From Caldilineaceae bacterium (GTDB lineage Bacteria > Chloroflexota > Anaerolineae > Caldilineales > Caldilineaceae): a stretch of DNA of 19,224 nt. Made by a program: the position numbers and the translations under genes. The DNA is taken from the NCBI GenBank assembly GCA_026645575.1, contig JAPKMW010000148.1, positions 1 to 19,224 on the forward strand, in the 5' to 3' direction. This document shows positions 1 through 7,966 of this stretch, one piece after another. A model generated the notes under the pieces. It saw only the letters and a program-made list of their open reading frames with translations, did not search any database and was not told where the DNA came from. Position 1 is the first letter of the stretch. Each line of letters opens with the position of its first letter.

Positions 1-3000
1 GTGCGCTGGGGGCGGGGGTTGATCGAGGGCAGCTAGTTTTTGGCGCAGTGTGGCGGCACGTGGTGGGCTAGCTTTTTCGAAGAGGGGCAGCGCTTGTTGC
101 CAGCAGGTACGTGCCTGTGCGGGCTGACCAAGGGTGAGACATAGATCACCCAGGTTGGTGAGGGTGGCGGCTTCACCGCGGATGTCGCCGACTTTATGAA
201 ACAGGAGGAGGGCTTGTTGGTAGAACGCTAGTGCCTGCTCCTTATCCCCCAGGTCTGCATAGACACTGCCTAGGTTGATGAGGGTATGGGCTTCACCGCC
301 GATGTCGCTGGCGTCGCGCAGCAGGGGGAGGGCTTGCTGGTAGAACGCCAGCGCCTGATCCTTGTCCCCGAGGTCTGCATAGACCAAGCCCAGGTTGGTG
401 AGGGTATGGGCTTCACCGCCGATGTCGCCGACTTGGTGCCGCAAGGGCAGGGCTTGCTGGTAGAGCGCCAGCGCCTGCTCCTTATCTCCCAGGTCGGCGT
501 AGACTCCGCCGATGTTGGTGAGGGTCTGAGCCTCGCCGGCTTTGTCCCCCACCTGCCGCCGTAGGGGCAGGGCCTGGGTGTAGTACGCCAGCGCCTCCGC
601 CTTCTCGCCCAGAGTAGAGTAGACTCCGCCGATGTTGTTGAGGGTGGTGGCCTCGCCGGCCTTGTCCCCCACCTGCCGCCGCAGGAGCAGCGCCTGGGTG
701 TAGTAACCCAGCGCTTGCGTCTTCTCGCCCTGGGCGGCGTAGACTGCGCCGATGTTATTGAGGGTGGCAGCCTCGCCAGCCTTGTCCCTCACCTGCCGCC
801 GCAGGAGCAGTGCCTGGGTATAATACTCCAGCGCTTGTGCCTGCTCGCCCTGGGCGGCGTAGACGGCAGCGATGTTGTGGAGGGTGGTGGCCTCGCCGGC
901 CTTATTCCCCACCTGCCGCTGCAGCGGTAGCGCCTGGGTGTAGTACTCGAGCGCTGGTGCCTGCTCGCCCAAGTCGGCGTAGACTGTGCCGATGTTGTTG
1001 AGGGTGGTGGCCTCGCCGGCTTTGTCCCCCACCTGCCGCTGCGGGGGCAACGCCTGGGTGAAGTAATTCAGCGCTTGTGCCTGCTCGCCCAGGTCGGCGT
1101 AGACGGCACCGATGTTGTGGAGGGTATGGGCCTCGCCAGCCTTGTCCTCCACCTGCCGCCGCAGGAGCAGCGCCTGGGTGTAGTAACCCAGCGCTTGCGC
1201 CTGCTCGCCCAGAGTAGAGTAGACTCCGCCGATGTTGTTGAGGGTGGTGGCCTCACCGGCCTTGGCCCCCACCTGCCGCCGCAGGGGCAGCGCCTGGGTG
1301 TAGCACTCCAGCGCTTGTGCCTGCTCGCCTAGGGCGGCGTAGACCTGGCCCAGGTAGTTGAGTAACCGTGCCTGACTATGAGTCTGCTTGAGTACGCGCG
1401 CATACTCCACCGCTTCGACCAGCAGCGGGATAAATGGGCGTGGATGGACTTTCCCATAAAATGCATTAACAAATTCCAGCACCATGCGCACAAAGTGTTG
1501 TTGTCCAGGTGGATCGGTGGCGAGGGTACGGAGAGTGGCGAGGAGGAGTTGAGCGCGTTCGAGGTCTTCGGGTGGAGCGATGAGGGCCTGGTAGCGGGCG
1601 GCGTCTTCGGGGCGGCCGAGGGTGTGGGCCAGGTGGATGAGGAGGGGGGCGATCTGGACTTCAAAGGGGTGATAGGCAGCGAGGAGGGCTTGGATGTAGC
1701 GGAGGCCGCGTTGGGTGCGTTCGGTGTCGCTTTGGCGGTGATAGAGGAGGCGAGCGAGAAGGGGTGGGTCGAAGCGGTAGCGGACAAGGCCGCGTTGGGG
1801 GCGATCCAGCTCGGCGGTGGGGAGGATGATGAGGTCATCGAGTTCGACCAGGAGGGCGGCGGGGTTGGGGTTTTCCTCTGTGCTGGTCAGTGCTTCGTCG
1901 AGAAAGGTGCGGAACTCCTCCAGGGCAGGGCCGTGCTGGTTGATGGCGTGGGCGAGGGCTTCGTCTGTGAAGGCGTCCCCTTCACAGACCGCGTCATTGA
2001 GCCAGTCGAGGAGGGTGGCGGCGGTGATGTCGTAGCCAAGGGTCTGGGCGCGGGCGACGCAGGCTTGCACCGGGGCTTCGATGGATTGTTCATAGAGGGA
2101 GCCGGGGAAGGTCGCGAAGCTTTGGGTGGCGAGTTGCCAGCGGCCGTCGGGCTGGCGCTGGGCCAGCTTTTGTTGCTCCCAGTGGCGGAAGAGTTCGCGC
2201 AGGAGAGCGGGGACGCCAGCAGTGAGGGTATGGAGTTCGGCAGCGTAGGCGGCGGAATCGGCGCTCAGCAGGGCTTCGACAGCATGGCGGCGCAGGGGGC
2301 CGACGTGGAGGGTGGGAAAGCTGCGGCTGGCATAGGGAGCGGCGGATTGACGCAACCAATGCAGCCAGTCGCTGTCCTGTTCGTGGGTGGGGTTGTCGTG
2401 CAAGGGGTGGGGACGATCAAGCACCAGCACGAGCAGAAAGGGCAGGTTGTAGAGGCTTTTGGTCCAGCTGTCGATCAATAGTTGCAGCGTGAGCGGGGCG
2501 TTGTCCACTTGTTCGATCACGAGGACCAGCGGGCCATCGCTGAGGGCGGCGACAAAGAGTTCGTTCATCTGGCGGCGCAGGGTGGTGGCGTCGGGTGCGG
2601 TGGGGCTGGGGGTGGCGTTGGTGCTGGCGGCGCGGGCGTGGGGGCTGTGGGCGAGCAGTTGGGCAGCCAAGGCCAGCCAGCCGCGACCGCCTAAGAGTTC
2701 GGCCTGGGCGTAGTGTGCCCGCAGCCAGCCGGCATAGGTGGCCCAGGCGGTCTGCAAGCGGGGGTGGGTGGCGTAGTACGTCTCCTGGCGGGCGTCATCG
2801 TAGTAGGAGGGGAGATAGGTACTTTGGGCGATGATGGGCGCCCGGTCGCGGTTTTGGAGATCGGCACACCAGCGCTGGACGATCTCGCGCTTGCCGATGC
2901 CGGCAGCGCCGGTGAGGATGATGGCGCGGGGGTGGTTGCCCCGTTGGTCGGTGAGAACGGTGTCGTACCACTGATCGAGTTGGGCGATCTCGTCCTTGCG

Positions 3001-3177
3001 CCCGGCGGTCAGCCAGAAGAGATCGGCGTCGGGTTCGTCCAGGATCGAGGCTTGGGGATCGAGCCGATATTGGTAGGTGGTGTGTAGATCGCCAGCAATG
3101 TTGGTTTGATTGCCAATGACGGTCTGGCCGGACTGGTTGAAGGTGGACTGGGATGGTTCGGAAGATTGGTTGGTCAT
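1..3177 (-). CDS. STAND-type ATPase with C-terminal TPR array (C-terminus off-window)
   Basis: The frame is open from an ATG at 3177 to the left edge, giving 1059 codons with no stop seen, so the C-terminus is missing. Residues 1-35 are a polar, Gly/Asn-rich leader containing TVIGNQTNIAGD, with no effector domain. A P-loop GAAGIGKR follows at residues 90-97; the usual Ser/Thr after GK is Arg. A Walker B-like strand LVLVIEQVDN lies at about 217-226, with Glu where the Asp is expected. A helical, winged-helix-like region follows. From about residue 600 the protein is a row of 40-residue TPRs (LNNIGGVYSTLGEQ-type units). The architecture is that of signal-transducing STAND NTPases, where the TPRs sense a ligand and the NTPase oligomerises. 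The ribosome site (AGCAGGGT just before ATG) is weak and very close, so the start is likely but not certain. Coding DNA is clearly more GC-rich than that of its neighbours. The target is unknown. Confidence 0.88.
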   Translation of the reverse strand, partial: MTNQSSEPSQSTFNQSGQTVIGNQTNIAGDLHTTYQYRLDPQASILDEPDADLFWLTAGRKDEIAQLDQWYDTVLTDQRGNHPRAIILTGAAGIGKREIVQRWCADLQNRDRAPIIAQSTYLPSYYDDARQETYYATHPRLQTAWATYAGWLRAHYAQAELLGGRGWLALAAQLLAHSPHARAASTNATPSPTAPDATTLRRQMNELFVAALSDGPLVLVIEQVDNAPLTLQLLIDSWTKSLYNLPFLLVLVLDRPHPLHDNPTHEQDSDWLHWLRQSAAPYASRSFPTLHVGPLRRHAVEALLSADSAAYAAELHTLTAGVPALLRELFRHWEQQKLAQRQPDGRWQLATQSFATFPGSLYEQSIEAPVQACVARAQTLGYDITAATLLDWLNDAVCEGDAFTDEALAHAINQHGPALEEFRTFLDEALTSTEENPNPAALLVELDDLIILPTAELDRPQRGLVRYRFDPPLLARLLYHRQSDTERTQRGLRYIQALLAAYHPFEVQIAPLLIHLAHTLGRPEDAARYQALIAPPEDLERAQLLLATLRTLATDPPGQQHFVRMVLEFVNAFYGKVHPRPFIPLLVEAVEYARVLKQTHSQARLLNYLGQVYAALGEQAQALECYTQALPLRRQVGAKAGEATTLNNIGGVYSTLGEQAQALGYYTQALLLRRQVEDKAGEAHTLHNIGAVYADLGEQAQALNYFTQALPPQRQVGDKAGEATTLNNIGTVYADLGEQAPALEYYTQALPLQRQVGNKAGEATTLHNIAAVYAAQGEQAQALEYYTQALLLRRQVRDKAGEAATLNNIGAVYAAQGEKTQALGYYTQALLLRRQVGDKAGEATTLNNIGGVYSTLGEKAEALAYYTQALPLRRQVGDKAGEAQTLTNIGGVYADLGDKEQALALYQQALPLRHQVGDIGGEAHTLTNLGLVYADLGDKDQALAFYQQALPLLRDASDIGGEAHTLINLGSVYADLGDKEQALAFYQQALLLFHKVGDIRGEAATLTNLGDLCLTLGQPAQARTCWQQALPLFEKASPPRAATLRQKLAALDQPPPPAH
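121..1380 (-). repeat. Tandem 120-bp (40-aa) TPR repeat array inside the STAND gene
   Basis: About ten and a half direct repeats with an exact 120-bp period, each coding one 40-residue TPR in the minus frame. No indels break the period. Units between about 541 and 1320 are the most alike, mostly above roughly 85% by eye. Some half-units are nearly identical over long distances: 601-660 and 1201-1260 differ at two positions, and 661-720 and 1141-1200 also differ at two. The three units nearest the left end (181-540) form a more diverged subgroup. Confidence 0.9.
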
Positions 3178-3769
3178 ACCCTGCTCGCGAAATGGAAAAT
3201 AGACGGGCCGCTCAGGTCAGGTCGATCTGCTGATGCTTGGCAAGGTTGGCGCGGGGTGAGGGGTAGGACGCTAGGATCGTGACCACACCTCCCTGCTGCC
3301 ACGGATGCATAGACTCAGCAGTGGGTTGATTCTCAGTAGTCCGCAGTCGCTTAGTCCAGCGTCAGGTGCTTGCGATCTCGGCTGCGTTGCAGTCTACTGA
3401 ATTCTTGCTATCATGACGACGATGCTCCATGTGAAGTTGTTGTGAGTATACAAAAAGCGGTCAAGATTGTGCAAATGGAGGTGCGGCTATAGGGGGCGCC
3501 TAAACAAGCTGATTGTACGTGTTGACCTCATTGGCTACGATTGTTACCGAATCGATTTTAGCAGAGGGTAATCCATCCACATGGCTGCTGGTGAGCTTTC
3601 CCTCGGTTTAGCCAAGTCTGAATGACGGAGCCAGAGCTACCCACCTATCCAGTCGCACGCCTGTCCAATTGGCTGGTGCATTTGTCAAAAGCTGGATGTA
3701 ATCTAAGAGCAGATCCATCGCACTCCTCTTTGCTCTCCGCTTCTCGTCCAAAAAGATAGGAGAAATCTT
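3178..3769. other. 592-bp gap between divergent genes; no convincing gene
   Basis: It separates the minus-strand STAND gene from the plus-strand membrane-protein gene, so promoters for both should lie here. A weak plus-strand candidate is TTGACC at 3522-3527, but the hexamer 17 bases on (TACCGA) is poor. On the minus strand a 32-codon ORF (3310 to 3212) lies 34 bases before the STAND start. Its frame continues upstream past one TGA, but it resembles nothing known and has no good ribosome site, so it is not called as a gene. I see no tRNA, terminator-like hairpin with T-run, or insertion-sequence end. Confidence 0.6.
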
Positions 3770-4531
3770 ATGAAAGGGACGCTGCTCGTCAAGCGTGGCT
3801 GGGCAAAACCACTTTGGGGCGCAATCGGCCTATATGTAGCTTCGATTGTGGTGTGGGTAATTACCTCCTATATTCTTCTGATTAAGGATCTCCAAGATCC
3901 CGTTCGTCTGGTTGCGATGGCTTGGGGTATCAGCTATCCGCTCACACTCGTGATTGGCCTCGTATGCGCCACCGCAGCCTATTTTCTAGGCAGGTGGAAA
4001 GCATTTATTCATTCACTGCTGTTCCCGCTCTATGCAACTGTCTTGGCGGTTGTGATCGCGATCATCGCTGTGGCAAATGTTCAACTGGTGGATGACTGGT
4101 GGCGTACCAACTACCAACGTAATCCGCCGACACAGATCAGCGAGCTACAGAGCGGCACGGCGTTTGCGCAGGCCACCGAAGCCCCGGCATTTGCCAATGT
4201 TTTTATTCTGCCTGATGGCGTGACGTCATCGGACATAATGGGGTGGGACGGTGAAAAGCTGATGTTTCAAACAATTCGCCGCTCGGACAGAGTCGAGGAG
4301 TTCTATGCACGTACTTACGAGATTATCGGTTTTGATCTGACTGGCCGTTATTATGGTTGGACTGGCGGCTCCTATCGTAGGCTCACTTATGACATAAGCG
4401 AACAGGCGCATTTTACCGTGCTGGTTTCAGCCGAGGAAGAGCAAACGTTCACACGCGTGGGCATCGTGACCTGCTACGATGAGGACGATTGTTACGATTT
4501 TGAAAAAGAATGGAGTGAAGATTTGAAGTAA
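3770..4531 (+). CDS. Hypothetical membrane protein, three TM helices and outside domain
   Basis: A 253-residue protein I do not recognise. The ATG is well placed: AGGAG at 3758-3762 is seven bases upstream. Three hydrophobic segments are visible at about residues 15-38, 46-73 and 80-104. Positive charges before the first helix (KRGWAK) and between the second and third (GRWK) predict N-terminus inside. The last roughly 150 residues would then lie outside the membrane. That tail is soluble-looking and acidic at its end (CYDEDDCYDFEKEW), with a possible disulfide pair, and no catalytic motif is visible. There is no signal peptide. It stands alone, 173 bases before the next gene, which appears to have its own promoter. 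A role as a membrane sensor or as a membrane effector for the nearby STAND proteins is possible, but only by position. Confidence is high that it is a gene, low on function. Confidence 0.8.
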   Translation: MKGTLLVKRGWAKPLWGAIGLYVASIVVWVITSYILLIKDLQDPVRLVAMAWGISYPLTLVIGLVCATAAYFLGRWKAFIHSLLFPLYATVLAVVIAIIAVANVQLVDDWWRTNYQRNPPTQISELQSGTAFAQATEAPAFANVFILPDGVTSSDIMGWDGEKLMFQTIRRSDRVEEFYARTYEIIGFDLTGRYYGWTGGSYRRLTYDISEQAHFTVLVSAEEEQTFTRVGIVTCYDEDDCYDFEKEWSEDLK

Positions 4532-4627
4532 TGGCAACTGGAGAAATCGTATGACAGGGTGAGTAGTGGCGTGGGCCGCCAGGGATGGTTGGCATTCCCA
4601 ATGGGTACCTTTTATATGACCGATGGT

Positions 4628-4657
4628 ATGGCACAAAAATCGGAGATAGGCTATAAT
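4628..4657 (+). promoter_or_regulatory. Sigma-70-like promoter for the 71-aa protein / protease pair
   Basis: A perfect -10 hexamer TATAAT lies at 4652-4657. ATGGCA at 4628-4633 (four of six matches to TTGACA) is 18 bases upstream of it. Transcription would start near 4664, leaving a leader of about 40 bases that contains the ribosome site at 4693-4697. The site lies in the gap after the membrane-protein gene and suggests the pair is transcribed independently. Confidence 0.5.
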
Positions 4658-4692
4658 AGGCTGGATAGTTGGTGTGTGGTTGCCCCTTTGAG

Positions 4693-4697
4693 AGGAG
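4693..4697 (+). promoter_or_regulatory. Ribosome binding site fixing the 4705 start
   Basis: AGGAG (within GAGGAGAGG) is seven bases before the ATG at 4705. The longest reading of this frame begins at 4669, but that start has no purine-rich site and would add twelve residues (MVCGCPFERRGL) from the leader. The internal ATG is preferred. Confidence 0.7.
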
Positions 4698-4704
4698 AGG
4701 ATTG

Positions 4705-4920
4705 ATGTCAGTTGCTGAACTTGCGCCACTGGTTGATGCGTTGCCGCGAGTTGAAAAATTTCAGCTTCTCCAATTGCTGGTTACGTCGCTGGCCCAGGAA
4801 GAGGAGATTCCGTTACTGGATCCAACGGTGACTTATCCGCTCTGGACACCGTATGACACGCCCGTGGAGACGGTGACGGCATTGGCGACGTTGTTGGCTG
4901 AGGATGCCCATGTCAACTAA
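4705..4920 (+). CDS. Small helical protein, partner of the downstream aspartic protease
   Basis: A 71-residue protein. Its first half is an amphipathic helical segment (LAPLVDALPRVEKFQLLQLL), followed by an acidic EEE stretch, a Pro/aromatic motif YPLWTPYD and a final helix (TVTALATLLAEDAHVN). From memory, small proteins of this type (helix, then YPxWSPYD-like motif) are common hypotheticals in cyanobacteria and Chloroflexota and are often found next to retropepsin-like proteins. I cannot name a family. Its 3' end overlaps the protease start by 11 bases, so the two are almost certainly co-transcribed and translationally coupled. The size, order and overlap recall an antitoxin, inhibitor or adaptor placed before its partner, but that is inference. 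Confidence 0.75.
   Translation: MSVAELAPLVDALPRVEKFQLLQLLVTSLAQEEEIPLLDPTVTYPLWTPYDTPVETVTALATLLAEDAHVN
4900..4903 (+). promoter_or_regulatory. Ribosome binding site favouring the 4910 start
   Basis: GAGG lies inside the upstream coding region, six bases before the ATG at 4910. The other in-frame ATG at 4904 directly abuts it and would be too close, so the shorter protein is preferred by two residues. Confidence 0.5.
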
Positions 4921-5347
4921 AGCAGGCCGATCGCGACCAGTGCGCTTTCCTTATCACCCCACTGGTGGGCAAGTCCCAGAGGGGGCGCTGCCCTTTTTGC
5001 CGCTTGTGTTGCAGAATGGGATCAAGACGATATCGGTGCATGGCTTAGTGGACAGTGGCGCCAGTGTCAATGTGCTGCCCTATGGTGTCGGGCTACAGCT
5101 TGGCGCGGATTGGGAGGCGCTAGGGCAGAATCTGGCGTTGGGCGGCAACCTGGCGGCGGCGCCGGCCAAAGGACTGGTGCTGTCGGCGACGGTTGCCACC
5201 TTTGCACCTGTGCGCTTGGTCTTTGCCTGGTCGCGCCTGGATACGGTGCCGGTGATCCTGGGGCAGATGAACTTCTTCCAACTCTTTGCCGTGCGGTTTA
5301 TCGGCGCGGAGCAGCAGTTTGAGGTGCAGTCGTATCAACCGTCGTAG
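4910..5347 (+). CDS. Retropepsin-like aspartic protease
   Basis: A 145-residue, single-domain protein. The active-site loop is GLVDSGASVNVLP, with catalytic Asp48 in the D-S-G-A motif, and a late VILGQMNFF (about residues 113-121) matches the second conserved hydrophobic-hydrophobic-Gly element of retropepsins. One catalytic Asp per chain means it should act as a homodimer, like retroviral protease and bacterial clan AA enzymes. There is no signal peptide or membrane segment, so it is likely cytoplasmic. The N-terminal 20 residues are basic. It overlaps the 71-aa gene by 11 bases. The two ATGs at 4904 and 4910 are both in frame; the ribosome site favours 4910. The substrate is unknown. Its location beside STAND sensors makes a regulated protease role plausible but unproven. 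Confidence 0.85.
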   Translation: MSTKAGRSRPVRFPYHPTGGQVPEGALPFLPLVLQNGIKTISVHGLVDSGASVNVLPYGVGLQLGADWEALGQNLALGGNLAAAPAKGLVLSATVATFAPVRLVFAWSRLDTVPVILGQMNFFQLFAVRFIGAEQQFEVQSYQPS

Positions 5348-5459
5348 GCAGGTTCGTTGGCATCGACAGCAAAGCGTGATCGAGATACCAGCATTGGTGA
5401 TAGCCTGATCGACAGCACACTGAGCCGTTGTTGAACAGAGGTGAGAACGTCGTGGGCAA

Positions 5460-7925
5460 TCATCGAGTGGGTTCGTCCGGTTGCTGAAGGAAGTGATGAA
5501 GGTAGGCGTTGGCGGCTGCGGGTGATCCCAACATCTGAGCTAAATAATCTCCTAGCTGCTGGGTTTCGACAGCGTTTCGCTCATAGAAAATTAGAAACGC
5601 TTTGGCTACATAATGCGCCGCTTCTTCAAGTTTGTCACACGCATGATAAAGAGTTCCCAAATTACCATAGGTGCGGGCCATACCCAGACGATCACCAATC
5701 TGCGCTTTAACCTGTAGCGATTTTCGGTAGTAGGCGATGGCTGTGTCCCATTGGCTTATCGCACTATAGGCTAACCCAAGATTATTATAGGTGTGGGCCA
5801 AATTGTGGCTGTCGCCTATAGCTTCAAAAATGGGTAGTGCTTGCTCATAGCACTCAGTTGCTGCATTCCAGTCGTCTTTGCATTGATAAGCTATACCCAG
5901 ATTGTTATAAGTAAAGGCCATGTTAAGGGTATCGCCTATTCGCTTTACTGTTTGCAGTGCCTGTTGGTGATAGAAAATAGCTGTGTCCCACTGCTCTTGG
6001 TTGCCGTAAACAAGACCCAACCCCATTTGCACTTGAGCCACGGCATGGGTATGGCCCATATCTTCAAATATTTGCAGCGCTTGTTGATAGTAAAAAAAGG
6101 CTATCTCCCACTCACCTTTGTTGCGATAGGCGAAACCTAGATTGTGACAGGTCGTAGCCAAAGCGTGCAGATCATGCGTTGACTGAAATGTTGGCAGCGC
6201 TGTCAACAAATTAGAAATGGCTTTGTCCCACTCCCCTTTGGCGGTATAGACTAACCCCAAATTGCATTTGGTTTTGGCTATCTCATGATGGTTCTCTACT
6301 TCCGTAAAGGATTGCAGTGCTAGTTCGTGGTGAAGAATGGCTGTTTCCCATTCGCCCTTGGCAGCATAAATGATGCCTAAGTTGTCTTTAATTTTGGCGA
6401 TGGCGCCGATGTCATTGGTGTGGGCAAGGGTTTGTATAGCTTCTCTGTGATAGGCAATGGCCGTATCCCAACGCGCCTGTTTAAACGCCAGTATCCCGCG
6501 CGCATTCCAAAATGTTGCGACTAAGGATTTATGTGCAGATATGTCTTGTATGTGGGCTTGGGCTTGATCGAGACGAGCTTCAAGCTCATGCCAGTACCCA
6601 AAACGGTCGAGATTTTCTACCAAAGCAGAGGTAAGGCTTATCATTTTCTCCCACGCTTGGGCCTTCTCCCACTGATCCACCCCTTCTAAAGCTTCAATTG
6701 GTGTGGCGCCTGCTCCGACAAGTTTCTGCTCTATATGAATTGCTGCCAACCGATGAATGGCCCGTATATCGGCTTCCTGTTCGAACAGTAGGGTATAGGC
6801 ATACTGCGCGAGCAGTGGGTGCAGTCGATACCGTCTTGGCTGTGTCTGATCCCAATCCAGTAAGGCGACTGCTACGAGTTCATCGAGCGCCGTTTCCACT
6901 AGCTCTGGCGCCATATTCATTAGGCAAGCCATGTGTTCTACGGTTAATAGGGACGGTGAATAGATGCTGCAATGGCGGAAGATGCGTTGTTGGTCAACAG
7001 TCAGAGCATTGTAGGAAAGGGCAAAGGTAGCAGCCAGACCAGAACCACCGGCGGCGGCGAGTAAATCGACGGCACGGCGCGCGATTTCTTCAACAAAGCG
7101 CCCCAGGTCAAAACCCGGCTTACGAGTGAATTTGTTGATATGACCGGCGGCCAGGCGAATCGCCAACGGTAGATAGCCTAACTGCGCTAACAGTGTATTG
7201 ACCGTCGCCTTTGGGGTCAAAATGTCCGGTGATTTGACCCTGACTGTCAATAAGGCTTCAGCGTCGGTTGCGGGCAACACATCGATTGGGATTACGGTGG
7301 CATCCAGCGCTTCAGCCAGATCAACCGCACGCAAGGTGAGGAGCAGCGGCGTGCCTGCCGGCAAGGTGCGCTTTAGCACCTGAGCCGCGGCAAGCCACTC
7401 TGTGCGGATGTCATCGATTACCACCAGGAGGGGACCGTGGGTATCACGGCGCATTGCGAACAGCCCACGTACGCGGTCAGTGAGTACCGCAGGATCCGGC
7501 TCCTGACTCAGGTCGGCGCCGCAGAGGGCGCCCCAAGCGCGCAAAATGGTCTCGGCACTGCCGTTGTAATCGACAAGGGAAGCCCAGAAGATGCCACCCG
7601 CAAAGTGCGGCTCCAAGCGGACAGCCAGCGTTTGGGCCAGGGCGGTCTTGCCGATGCCGCCCATGCCGCGCAAGGCAGTGATGGCGGCGGTGTGGCCGGC
7701 GGTGAGAAGGTTAGTCAGATCCGCCAATTGCTGCTCACGACCTACAAAATCAGGCGGTGGGGCTGGGGAAATTGCGCGAGTAGGTTGCGGCGGTGGAATG
7801 ACGACATTGCCATAGATGACACCCGTGTTGAATAAACCGCCGTGCTGGGTCACGCCGCCAGTGATGTTGGTTTGGGGGCCGTGGATAGTCAGGCCGGGTT
7901 GAGTTGAGGGTGTTGGTTCGCTCAT
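5460..7925 (-). CDS. NB-ARC STAND ATPase with TPR repeats
   Basis: An 821-residue protein. Residues 1-50 form a Gly/Thr/Asn-rich leader with alternating beta-type patches (GPQTNITGGVTQ, FNTGVIYGNVVI), ending in a Pro-rich linker. FVGREQQL at 60-67 opens the NB-ARC module. Walker A GMGGIGKT is at 87-94, Walker B LLVVIDD at about 166-172, a sensor-like LLLTLRA near 194-200, a GLPLA-type motif (YLPLAIRLAAG) near 251-261, and a winged-helix region around 310-375. Eight 40-residue TPRs (NLGIAYQCKDDW-type) run from about 470 to 795. NB-ARC/TPR proteins are ligand-sensing switches of the NLR/apoptosome class. There is no N-terminal effector domain. The start lies 41 bases after the RNase H-like gene on the same strand, so the two form an operon. 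The TPR units here are diverged, unlike those of the gene at the left edge. Confidence 0.92.
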   Translation of the reverse strand: MSEPTPSTQPGLTIHGPQTNITGGVTQHGGLFNTGVIYGNVVIPPPQPTRAISPAPPPDFVGREQQLADLTNLLTAGHTAAITALRGMGGIGKTALAQTLAVRLEPHFAGGIFWASLVDYNGSAETILRAWGALCGADLSQEPDPAVLTDRVRGLFAMRRDTHGPLLVVIDDIRTEWLAAAQVLKRTLPAGTPLLLTLRAVDLAEALDATVIPIDVLPATDAEALLTVRVKSPDILTPKATVNTLLAQLGYLPLAIRLAAGHINKFTRKPGFDLGRFVEEIARRAVDLLAAAGGSGLAATFALSYNALTVDQQRIFRHCSIYSPSLLTVEHMACLMNMAPELVETALDELVAVALLDWDQTQPRRYRLHPLLAQYAYTLLFEQEADIRAIHRLAAIHIEQKLVGAGATPIEALEGVDQWEKAQAWEKMISLTSALVENLDRFGYWHELEARLDQAQAHIQDISAHKSLVATFWNARGILAFKQARWDTAIAYHREAIQTLAHTNDIGAIAKIKDNLGIIYAAKGEWETAILHHELALQSFTEVENHHEIAKTKCNLGLVYTAKGEWDKAISNLLTALPTFQSTHDLHALATTCHNLGFAYRNKGEWEIAFFYYQQALQIFEDMGHTHAVAQVQMGLGLVYGNQEQWDTAIFYHQQALQTVKRIGDTLNMAFTYNNLGIAYQCKDDWNAATECYEQALPIFEAIGDSHNLAHTYNNLGLAYSAISQWDTAIAYYRKSLQVKAQIGDRLGMARTYGNLGTLYHACDKLEEAAHYVAKAFLIFYERNAVETQQLGDYLAQMLGSPAAANAYLHHFLQQPDEPTR

Positions 7926-7966
7926 GCTGGTTCTCTGGAAAACAAAAACGGGCGATATGGTCTGGG

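Noticed and set aside
286..1332. Several short plus-strand ORFs with repeated sequence
   Set aside because: They are antisense readings of the TPR repeat array.
1378..2481. Long plus-strand ORF of 367 codons
   Set aside because: It is the exact mirror frame of the STAND gene on the other strand. Its Gly/Glu/Val-rich product follows from GC-rich antisense codons, and the minus frame has the P-loop and TPRs.
3212..3310. 32-codon minus-strand ORF just upstream of the left STAND gene
   Set aside because: It has no good ribosome site and no recognisable similarity, and the frame contains a stop slightly upstream. It is too short to separate from chance.
3522..3550. Possible promoter TTGACC with TACCGA 17 bases later
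   Set aside because: The -10 match is too poor, and it lies more than 200 bases from the membrane-protein start.
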